From contig JAUYHA010000189.1 of the NCBI GenBank assembly GCA_030690265.1, positions 1 to 46,497 on the forward strand: 46,497 nucleotides of DNA, in the 5' to 3' direction. The translations under genes were made by a program, and so were the position numbers. This stretch comes from Dehalococcoidales bacterium. Its GTDB lineage: Bacteria; Chloroflexota; Dehalococcoidia; Dehalococcoidales; UBA2162. Within the stretch, counting starts at the first letter, position 1. Each line of letters starts with the position of its first letter. The notes under the pieces were generated by a model that was not told the origin of the DNA, made no database searches, and saw only the letters and a program-made list of their open reading frames with translations. This document shows positions 15,288 to 24,930 of the stretch, piece after piece.

Positions 15288-16685
15288 TCAGGGTGAGGTT
15301 TCCTCAATAACTTCTTCCTTAAGCTCCGCATCTCTCCCTCTCCGTTTATCCCTGGGGAGCCTCGAATTGAGTTCTCTGTTCATTCTGAGGATGGTCTCTC
15401 TTTCCTCAAGCCATCGGTTAAACTCCGTCTCCGGGTCTTCCACTCCAAGCTCGTCCATAGCTTTACGCCTGGAATGAATACCACTCTGAATCAAGGTCTG
15501 TTCGTTCGCCACCACCCTGCTCAAGTCCTGGGGCAGCACCGGAGCCCAGACCATGTTTAAACGGTTGTCACCAAAGTTTTCGTTCCGGTATCTTTCAAGG
15601 AGCTTGAGAATAAGCCGGTTCCTATGGTTGTAGACAGCTGTCCGGATAATCCTCTTCCGCCGGACCTTCTGCAGGAGCGGTTGCAGCTCAATTTCAAGAG
15701 CGACGCCGGACAGGTCTCTCTCAGTACCGCCGAAGGCAGCCCGCGGCGATTCCGATACATCGTGCAGGATTCTATAGAGCAAATTGATGTAGTCAATATG
15801 CAGCCCCACTCCCCCACCCTGAAGCAGGTCAAGGAGATAGGCTTTGGCATCCTCGGGGATATTCCAGACCGCCCCGGGCCTGACAGCGATGTCCTCGGAT
15901 TCCTCTACATTTTCCAGGACGGCAATGGGGTTGCCGGAAAGCTCCAGTATTTTTGATAGCTGTGATGTTGCCCGATTTAGCTCTCGCTGGGGCTCCATAA
16001 TCTGGGACAAATCGGATATGCCCCAGAACTTCTTCGGCTCTCTCAGATTGGGATAGATGACGAAGGGTATGAAACCATAGGGGTTGGCTTTCTTCTCCAC
16101 CTGAGTGCCATCAACCCACAGTTCAAAGCTCCGGGCCGTCCACAGCTCGATAACACTTGCTGTCTTATCTCTGGTCTTTACCTTATAGAGGCTTTCCACC
16201 ATATCCCGGCCGAGGGTATACTTCGAGGCTACCCGCCATACTTTTGAAGTATCGTCTCCCACCCACCAGGCATAAATACCCTGGATATCCGGGGCGGTGA
16301 TTCTGACCCCCTTTATCTCCTGGTCCCAGATAACCTTGTAGCAGGCATCACCCAGGATGGCACAGTCAATCTCGGTCTCAAAGTCAAGCTGTTCTAAATT
16401 GTTTTCCCCGGACACCTGATATAAGACGACCTCGGCTTGCCCGGCTCTGCTCCTGGCTTCAGCCGAGTCCTCTACCGGCTCGACAGTAGAGTGAACACCT
16501 GACATCAGGTACGAAGTAACCTTATCAATAAAGACCTTGGCATAGTTAAAGGTCAACCGCTTCTCCCCCCACCTCTCCCTGCCTTCCCAGTGGAGGCCGT
16601 GATAGAAATCAAGAAGCTCTTTATAGCCTTTGAGCCTCTCCGTATCACGACGATTTAGTTCCGCGGGGTTAAAATCTTCATTCAT
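15288..16685 (-). CDS. Phage portal protein (SPP1 gp6-like)
   Basis: The 465-residue protein has the order of SPP1/DUF935-type portals: N-terminal LLDFYHGLHWEGRERWGEKR, then RLTFNYAKVFIDKVTSYLMS, GDACYKVIWD, the wing strand GFIPFVIYPNLREPKKFWG, SDLSQIMEPQRELNRATSQL, and the stem/clip helix LYRILHDVSESPRAAFGG. These form the dodecameric DNA gate at one capsid vertex. Two starts are close: ATG at 16685 overlaps the stop of the upstream HTH gene (ATGA) and has AAGGAG at good spacing, so it is preferred over the ATG at 16691. Confidence 0.85.
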   Translation of the reverse strand: MNEDFNPAELNRRDTERLKGYKELLDFYHGLHWEGRERWGEKRLTFNYAKVFIDKVTSYLMSGVHSTVEPVEDSAEARSRAGQAEVVLYQVSGENNLEQLDFETEIDCAILGDACYKVIWDQEIKGVRITAPDIQGIYAWWVGDDTSKVWRVASKYTLGRDMVESLYKVKTRDKTASVIELWTARSFELWVDGTQVEKKANPYGFIPFVIYPNLREPKKFWGISDLSQIMEPQRELNRATSQLSKILELSGNPIAVLENVEESEDIAVRPGAVWNIPEDAKAYLLDLLQGGGVGLHIDYINLLYRILHDVSESPRAAFGGTERDLSGVALEIELQPLLQKVRRKRIIRTAVYNHRNRLILKLLERYRNENFGDNRLNMVWAPVLPQDLSRVVANEQTLIQSGIHSRRKAMDELGVEDPETEFNRWLEERETILRMNRELNSRLPRDKRRGRDAELKEEVIEETSP

Positions 16686-17014
16686 TCCCATTTCTCCTTA
16701 TTTCCCTTCAAGGCTCGTTGCACCGTACGCTGGCTGACATTGAATAGCCGGGCCAGTTCCCTGATTTTCTTTCCCTCGATAGTAAAAAGCCTCGCTATCT
16801 CTTTAGCCCGCCACCCCTTCAACAGGTGCTGTTTGCCTCCCGGCTCATCATAGATACATCTGGCAAACGGGCAGTTAAGACAGGAGTCTGCCAGTTCGCA
16901 GCCCTCATCCCGATAGCGACAGAACTCCGGGGGTAAATCCAGTTCACCTTCCATCCCCTCATCAAAATTTTTCGCTTTATCAATACCAGTCTCGTCATAC
17001 CGCTCCAACTCCAT
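16682..17014 (-). CDS. Cys-rich helix-turn-helix protein at the head of the virion module
   Basis: The 110-residue protein has a middle region with five cysteines, C32-x6-C39-x5-C45-x2-C48-x4-C53, which could bind Zn or an Fe-S cluster. A C-terminal HTH follows (about 70-104: AKEIARLFTIEGKKIRELAR, LFNVSQRTVQRALKGN), with good recognition-helix spacing. It is the first gene of the module, coupled by a 4-base overlap to the portal gene. In phages this slot usually holds the small terminase, which is also a HTH DNA binder, so it may be a divergent packaging factor or a regulator. No terminase large subunit is present beside it. ATG at 17014; the promoter at 17052-17080 lies upstream. Confidence 0.6.
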   Translation of the reverse strand: MELERYDETGIDKAKNFDEGMEGELDLPPEFCRYRDEGCELADSCLNCPFARCIYDEPGGKQHLLKGWRAKEIARLFTIEGKKIRELARLFNVSQRTVQRALKGNKEKWE

Positions 17015-17051
17015 AGCTCAAACCTCAAACCTGGAAACTCAACGCTCTAAA

Positions 17052-17080
17052 AATTAGCACATATGTTCTAAACCCGTCAA
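17052..17080 (-). promoter_or_regulatory. Putative promoter of the virion module
   Basis: On the minus strand TTGACG (17075-17080) is followed after 17 bases by CTAATT (17052-17057), or after 18 by TAATTT. Predicted transcription starts about 30 bases before the ATG at 17014. It is the only clear promoter seen ahead of the ten minus-strand module genes. Confidence 0.45.
17057..17068 (-). promoter_or_regulatory. LexA/SOS-box-like palindrome in the module promoter spacer
   Basis: On the minus strand the sequence reads GAACATATGTGC, one mismatch from the GAAC-N4-GTTC core of Gram-positive-type LexA (DinR) boxes, with A and T flanks extending symmetry (AGAACATATGTGCT). It lies between the -35 and -10 boxes, where a bound repressor would block transcription. 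No LexA gene is in the window, so the link is by motif only. Confidence 0.45.
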
Positions 17081-17113
17081 CACTATTTTGTCGCCTTTTT
17101 GCACAAATGGGAC

Positions 17114-17142
17114 TTGACAAACACTTACAGAAAGAGTATCTT
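17114..17142 (+). promoter_or_regulatory. mazEF promoter
   Basis: TTGACA (17114-17119), 17-base spacer, TATCTT (17137-17142). The leader to the mazE ATG is about 25 bases and contains the SD GGAGGT. Confidence 0.6.
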
Positions 17143-17154
17143 CAATGTAGATAC
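17136..17154. promoter_or_regulatory. Putative mazEF operator
   Basis: GTATCT-N7-AGATAC is a perfect 6-bp inverted repeat covering the -10 box and the start of transcription. MazE-type antitoxins repress their own operon by binding such palindromes, so autoregulation here is likely. Confidence 0.55.
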
Positions 17155-17172
17155 TTGATATGGAGGTTTAGC

Positions 17173-17415
17173 ATGAGAACGCGCATCCAGAAATGGGGCA
17201 ACAGCCTTGCTTTGCGTATCCCGAAATCTTTCGCCGCCGAAGTGGGGCTCCAGAGAGAAACGCCTATCGAAGTATCTCTGGCAGACGGGAAACTCGTTAT
17301 CACACCTTTGGCTAACCCGAAGCCGACTCTTAAACAACTTCTGGCGAAGGTCACCGAAGAGAATTTGCATCACGAGGTTGATACCGGCCCCGCTGCAGGC
17401 AACGAAATATGGTAA
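17173..17415 (+). CDS. mazE: MazE-type AbrB-fold antitoxin
   Basis: The 80-residue protein starts MRTRIQKWGNSLALRIPKSF, the canonical swapped-hairpin AbrB/MazE DNA-binding domain, with the linker GLQRETPIEVSLADGKLVIT, and ends in an acidic toxin-wrapping tail (about residues 55-80). The start is the ATG at 17173, 5 bases after GGAGGT; the in-frame ATG at 17107 lies inside the promoter and is rejected. It neutralises MazF and probably represses the operon. It overlaps mazF by 7 bases, giving tight coupling. Confidence 0.9.
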   Translation: MRTRIQKWGNSLALRIPKSFAAEVGLQRETPIEVSLADGKLVITPLANPKPTLKQLLAKVTEENLHHEVDTGPAAGNEIW

Positions 17416-17756
17416 AGCCCCGGACTTATCTTCCCCGGTGCGGTGATGTGGTATGGCTCACCCTTAATCCGCAAGCAGGTCACGAACAAACGGGACGTCG
17501 CCCCGCCTTAGTACTCTCACCCGAAAGCTATAACGGGAAAACAGGACTGGCTCTATTCTGTCCTGTTACCAGCCAGGTTAAGGGCTATCCATTCGAGGTT
17601 CTAATTCCTGAAGGATTACCGATAGCCGGGGCAATCTTGTCTGACCAGCTTAAGAGTTTGGACTGGCGTGCCCGAAATGCCGAATTGATTTGCATCTTGC
17701 CGGCTGAGACTATATCCGAAGTACTTCAAAAACTGGATGCATTGCTATCATCATAG
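17409..17756 (+). CDS. mazF: MazF-type mRNA interferase toxin
   Basis: The 115-residue protein has the PemK/MazF fold markers: CGDVVWLTLNPQAGHEQTGR near residues 11-30, with R-P-A-L-V-L-S-P following, then LFCPVTSQVKGYPFEV and a LSDQLKSLDWRARNAE segment. The 'GHEQxGRRPALVLS' and 'xTS' motifs contain the residues used for RNA cleavage. It cuts single-stranded mRNA when freed from MazE; sequence specificity cannot be told. The gene looks intact. It sits directly behind the virion module, divergently, with about 90 bases between the two promoters. Confidence 0.92.
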   Translation: MVKPRTYLPRCGDVVWLTLNPQAGHEQTGRRPALVLSPESYNGKTGLALFCPVTSQVKGYPFEVLIPEGLPIAGAILSDQLKSLDWRARNAELICILPAETISEVLQKLDALLSS

Positions 17757-17768
17757 ATAACCCATCCC

Positions 17769-17851
17769 CTTCAGGGTGAACCCTTCAGAGCGAGCCTTTC
17801 AAGGTGAACCTCTCAAGGTGAACCTTCAGGACGAGCCCTTCTGGATGAACC
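17769..17851. repeat. Six degenerate 14-bp tandem repeats
   Basis: Units such as CTTCAGGGTGAACC, CTTCAGAGCGAGCC, TTTCAAGGTGAACC, TCTCAAGGTGAACC, TTCAGGACGAGCC and CTTCTGGATGAACC follow each other from 17769. They resemble the 15-bp units inside the MITE at 11601-11630, so the two tandem blocks probably have a common source. The gap 17757-18017 holds no gene. Confidence 0.7.
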
Positions 17852-17856
17852 CCTGT

Positions 17857-17913
17857 CCCCCTTCCCTTAATAAGGGAAGGGGGAATATAAAAAGAGGGGC
17901 GTAGCCCCTCTTT
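17857..17913. repeat. Double-hairpin intergenic repeat
   Basis: First stem CCCCCTTCCCTTA/TAAGGGAAGGGGG (17857-17869 and 17871-17883); second stem AAAGAGGGGC/GCCCCTCTTT with loop GTA (17891-17913). It is the best-preserved non-coding copy of the element found inside purL, and its second hairpin could end mazEF transcription. Confidence 0.75.
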
Positions 17914-18017
17914 CACCCTCAGAAATCACTTTGCCTTGATAAATGCGATGGACAGGCATAGAATAGGAATCAAGAGGTTAATGTTGGAGAAAGTGTATGT
18001 TAGTAGTGAGGTGAAAA

Positions 18018-18242
18018 ATGGAATTCGTATTATTTTTGTTTATGGGAGTTATGATAACAGGTGGTATCTGGATGATTCTTAAGGTCTCCAAGGATAGTAC
18101 TAAAGCAATGCTGGCATGGTTGTTCGTACCATTTTATCGCATCATATATCTGAGCGGTCATTGGAATGAGATGAAGAAACCCTTCTATATTTGGCTAGCA
18201 GGAACGGTAGGAATAGTTATTATAGCGGTAAGGCTCAGTTAA
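18018..18242 (+). CDS. Small membrane protein with two transmembrane helices, function unknown
   Basis: The 74-residue product has two hydrophobic segments, about 3-23 (FVLFLFMGVMITGGIWMILK) and 54-71 (PFYIWLAGTVGIVIIAV), with a short amphipathic connection that includes YRIIYLSGHWNEMKK. GAGGTG with AAAA spacing precedes the ATG at 18018. The base composition is AT-richer than the surrounding genes, as is the next gene, suggesting a pair acquired together. No family recognised. Confidence 0.6.
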   Translation: MEFVLFLFMGVMITGGIWMILKVSKDSTKAMLAWLFVPFYRIIYLSGHWNEMKKPFYIWLAGTVGIVIIAVRLS

Positions 18243-18295
18243 AGGGTGATTTTAGGACAAAGACAACTGAAGATTTCGGAACTAGCAGAAGGACA

Positions 18296-18835
18296 ATGAA
18301 ACGATACCTTATACCGATAATAATTTTGGTGCTGACTTTAGGGACGCTAGTAGGTTGTGGTTTCATAAGGGTTACTCCTGAAAAGCAGTCAGTCACGGAA
18401 CTTAAATCTTATATTGATGATGCCTTACCCATTATGAAGCGACATGCTGAAACAACTGAGACAACTAATCAGGCGAATAGGGCTTTCCTCAGAGCCTTCG
18501 CTGCTGGTAACCAGAAGGAAATCGTCAAAGCACTCACCGCTTATAGGGATACCCTGGAATGGGCAGTCAACCGTGTGGACTCTACGCTACTGGATTTTAA
18601 GAAACTAGTGCCACCTTCGGAAGTAAGAACCTACCATAGCTTGATGATAGAAGCACTAACAAAAGAGCAATATGGATTGACTAAGCAATTATCTTACTAC
18701 TCCTCAGTCCTCCGCTACGGCTTTGGTGATGACAAAGAACTGGACGATGGTAATGAGCTACTTTTGGAAGCTCAGAAGGTTTGGTTACAAGCTCAATACG
18801 AATTCTCAGACCTTTTGGAGAAGGCAGGGAAATAA
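18296..18835 (+). CDS. Putative lipoprotein with helical domain
   Basis: The start at 18296 is chosen because AGAAGGA precedes it and the protein then begins with a classic lipoprotein signal: K2-R3, a hydrophobic core (residues 5-18) and lipobox L18-V-G-C21. An upstream in-frame ATG at 18191 would bury the signal and overlaps the previous gene. The mature 159 residues are mostly helical (TELKSYIDDALPIMKRHAET, LLEAQKVWLQAQYEFSDLLE), probably anchored outside the membrane as a helical bundle. Function unknown. It lies 53 bases after the small membrane protein and may share its transcript; a strong terminator follows. Confidence 0.7.
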   Translation: MKRYLIPIIILVLTLGTLVGCGFIRVTPEKQSVTELKSYIDDALPIMKRHAETTETTNQANRAFLRAFAAGNQKEIVKALTAYRDTLEWAVNRVDSTLLDFKKLVPPSEVRTYHSLMIEALTKEQYGLTKQLSYYSSVLRYGFGDDKELDDGNELLLEAQKVWLQAQYEFSDLLEKAGK

Positions 18836-18855
18836 TTAGTAACCAAAGGGAGTTT

Positions 18856-18886
18856 AAGAGGGGCTTCCGCCCCTCTTTCTTTTTCT
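18856..18886 (+). terminator. Intrinsic terminator after the lipoprotein gene
   Basis: Perfect 9-bp stem AAGAGGGGC/GCCCCTCTT with a TTCC loop (18856-18864 and 18869-18877), followed at once by TCTTTTTCT. This is the same hairpin as the second half of the repeat element, here with a T-run, so the repeat family may provide terminators. Confidence 0.7.
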
Positions 18887-19154
18887 CCCCCTCTTAGAAA
18901 TCCCTCTCAATCTCCCTTTAATAAAGGGAGACGCGTTTAGTCCCCCTTTGTAAAGGGGGACTAAGGGGGATTTTATTCTCGTCCCTCTTTCTTTTTCCTT
19001 CCCCCTTCCCTTGATAAAGAGCTTGTCCCGTGCTTAACACGGGAGGGATTAAGGGGGGATTTAAGCCACCTCCTTTGCCAATATCAGCTTCAGGTGATAT
19101 AATGATAATGCTCATTGGAGTCACTATTATTCCTCCGGGATAAAGCCTCTGAAA
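18887..19154. repeat. Non-coding region of C/T- and G-rich repeat fragments
   Basis: Holds CCTTTAATAAAGG and CCCCCTTTGTAAAGGGGG hairpins (18908-18966), a TCCCGTGCTTAACACGGGA hairpin (19025-19043, GTCATTCC-family fragment) and GGGATTAAGGGGGG. No gene seen. The last 80 bases contain AGGTGATATAATGATAATG, a possible -10 region (TATAAT at about 19097) for the following gene, without a good -35. Confidence 0.5.
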
Positions 19155-21977
<2,823 letters not shown>

Positions 21978-22036
21978 GGAAAGATGACCGGAGATTAACC
22001 GGATTTAGCTCATTAAAAATAAAAAGGAGGGGATAA

Positions 22037-23050
<1,014 letters not shown>

Positions 23051-23098
23051 CCCGCAAACTTGCTCAATCAAGGCAAAAAATGATACCCTAGGTAAGAA

Positions 23099-24271
23099 AT
23101 GAAATTAGTTGTTATAGGTCTAGGACAGTGTGGCGGCAGGATTGCCGATGAGTTTGCTCGTCTCAATAGAAAAGCGGTTAGCCAGCGTGGCATCGAGATA
23201 GTCATCGGCGCCTTTGCGGTCAATACTGATATTGCTGATTTAAGCGGGCTCCGCCGTATCAAGCCTGATTATGAGCACCGCATCCTCATCGGGGGGCGAA
23301 AGACCGGCGGCCACGGTGTTGGCAAAATAAATGAGCTTGGCGCCGAAGTAGCCAAAGAAGATGCCAACAAGATTATCGATGCCATGAGGTTAACCAAACG
23401 CCTGACCGATGCCGATGCCTTCCTGCTGACCGCCGGTGCCGCTGGCGGCACCGGCTCAGGAGCCATAGCCATAGTAACCCGGTTCATCAAGGAACGCTTT
23501 ATAGATAAACCGGTATATAATCTTATCATTCTTCCTTTTGAGCACGAAGAGCAAGCCGAAGAAAGAACGATATATAATACCGCCACCTGCCTTAAGTCCA
23601 GCTACCTGGTGGCTGATGCCACACTTATTGTTGATAACCAGAGGTATGAAAGCCATCAAAACTCGTCAATGAGAAGTAACCTGGCTAACATTAATGCCAT
23701 GATTGCGGAACCGTTTTATAACCTGCTCTGTGCTGGGGAAGAGAAAAAATACGGATACATCGGAGCTAAAGTGCTGGATGCCGGTGACATAATACAAACC
23801 CTGGCCGGCTGGACGATACTGGGGCATAATAGAATTAACCTTTCCTGGCTCAGGTTTCTCTGGGGACAAAAACGTGACTTCAGGAGTAAGGCTAGTGAAA
23901 CAGAAAAAGGCATCCAAGCTATGAATGCGGCGGTAAGTAAGCTGTCTGTTCCCGCCAATCCGGCTGATTCGAGGAGGGCACTATATCTTGTCTCGGCACC
24001 ACCCAGAGAAATAAACATAGACCTGCTTAAGGAACTGGGCAGCCATCTCAAAAATCTGGCTCCTGACGCAATAATAAGAAGTGGTGACTATCCCAGAGAG
24101 AAAAATTCACTCGGGGTCTCGTTAATTCTCTCCGAGCTTAGCGACATAGCCAAAATAAGGAATTACTTTACCAGAACAATCAGCCTTATCTCCAGCATTA
24201 AAATGAGACAGGAAAGAATGGACCAGAGACCGGTTGAAGGTAATCTGAAGGATATCCCCTCCTTACTCTAA
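23099..24271 (+). CDS. CetZ/FtsZ-like tubulin-superfamily GTPase
   Basis: The 390-residue protein begins MKLVVIGLGQCGGRIADEF, the tubulin T1 loop (GxGQxGG) in its CetZ-like form. The T4 signature AGAAGGTGSG is at residues 112-121, and a T7-like catalytic loop VLDAGD carries D227 and D230. So nucleotide binding and polymer-driven GTP hydrolysis look possible. The tail lacks the short conserved C-terminal peptide with which FtsZ binds FtsA/ZipA, so it is probably not the division FtsZ. CetZ proteins are best known for shaping archaeal cells; the bacterial relatives are poorly described. It follows gap by 48 bases. Downstream, convergently, lie two long-helix proteins. Confidence 0.85.
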   Translation: MKLVVIGLGQCGGRIADEFARLNRKAVSQRGIEIVIGAFAVNTDIADLSGLRRIKPDYEHRILIGGRKTGGHGVGKINELGAEVAKEDANKIIDAMRLTKRLTDADAFLLTAGAAGGTGSGAIAIVTRFIKERFIDKPVYNLIILPFEHEEQAEERTIYNTATCLKSSYLVADATLIVDNQRYESHQNSSMRSNLANINAMIAEPFYNLLCAGEEKKYGYIGAKVLDAGDIIQTLAGWTILGHNRINLSWLRFLWGQKRDFRSKASETEKGIQAMNAAVSKLSVPANPADSRRALYLVSAPPREINIDLLKELGSHLKNLAPDAIIRSGDYPREKNSLGVSLILSELSDIAKIRNYFTRTISLISSIKMRQERMDQRPVEGNLKDIPSLL

Positions 24272-24289
24272 TGAGACCATTTAATTCTC

Positions 24290-24329
24290 ATTGCCACGGC
24301 GTCCTTCCCTGGAAGGACGCCGTGGCAAT
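24290..24329. terminator. Perfect 19-bp palindrome between convergent genes, likely bidirectional terminator
   Basis: The arms (24290-24308 and 24311-24329) are exact inverse complements with only 2 bases between; the left arm starts ATTGCCACGGCG. It belongs to the CATTGC/GCAAT repeat family at 2071-2243. It stands 18 bases past the tubulin-like gene and 20 bases from the stop of the convergent coiled-coil gene, the proper place for a shared terminator, but T-runs are short (ATAAATTTTATAG follows). Confidence 0.55.
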
Positions 24330-24348
24330 CCCTATAAATTTTATAGAT

Positions 24349-24837
24349 TTATCTTACAATTTTGGAATAAATATCCCAGGCCTGGGTTATAGTCTCCTCA
24401 CGAATTTTCGAAGCCCTGGCGATAGCTTCATCCCGATTCTTTAAGGCTTGCTCAATTGCCTCATGGTTCTCCTTCTCCGCCTCTTCTCTGGCTCGCTGAT
24501 ATGCTTTTCCGGCTTGTTCTAGAGCTTGCTCACGAGCCAGCAAAGCTTGCCTGATGCTCTCTTCACAGTCAAGATTGGCTTGCCGCTCAGCCTTGCTGTA
24601 GGCTTCAGCCACCTGTATCTCGTTCTGCCGATAAATCTTCGATACCTCCTGGGTGGCTTCCATGTAAGCGGCATACGCTTTCTGGGCTTGTCCCAGAACC
24701 TCACCAAGCGGGTTTACAGCCATCCGCCTGGCTTCCTCGGAGACTTCCTCCAGCTGTTTTTGGGCATCATCCACCACACTCGCCATCTCTTCTTCGGCTT
24801 CTTTTCCGGCTTTTTTAGTTCCTCTTGGACTCGCCAC
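24349..24837 (-). CDS. Helical (coiled-coil) protein, function unknown
   Basis: The start is set at the GTG at 24837 because AGGAGG lies 6 bases upstream; the GTG at 24858 would put that SD inside the gene. The 162-residue product begins with a basic/acidic stretch (ASPRGTKKAGKEAEEE). It then forms a nearly continuous amphipathic helix, rich in A, E, Q and R, with units such as SIRQALLAREQALEQAGKAY and ENHEAIEQALKNRDEAIARA. No signal peptide or membrane helix. It lies 93 bases after the large repeat-helix protein on the same strand and probably shares its transcript and role. Confidence 0.7.
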   Translation of the reverse strand: MASPRGTKKAGKEAEEEMASVVDDAQKQLEEVSEEARRMAVNPLGEVLGQAQKAYAAYMEATQEVSKIYRQNEIQVAEAYSKAERQANLDCEESIRQALLAREQALEQAGKAYQRAREEAEKENHEAIEQALKNRDEAIARASKIREETITQAWDIYSKIVR

Positions 24838-24930
24838 AAGACACCTCCTACAATGCACAATTTACTATTTACATTTATCTGCTCAATTAAGCTGAGAGCC
24901 TTCTGGTTCTCTTTGCTTAATCAACCTGAA

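Noticed and set aside
17107-17172. Longer mazE start at 17107
   Set aside because: The extra codons cover the promoter TTGACA and operator; the ATG at 17173 has the proper SD and gives the standard MazE N-terminus.
17769-17851. Possible CRISPR array
   Set aside because: The 14-bp units are directly adjacent without unique spacers, and no cas gene is near.
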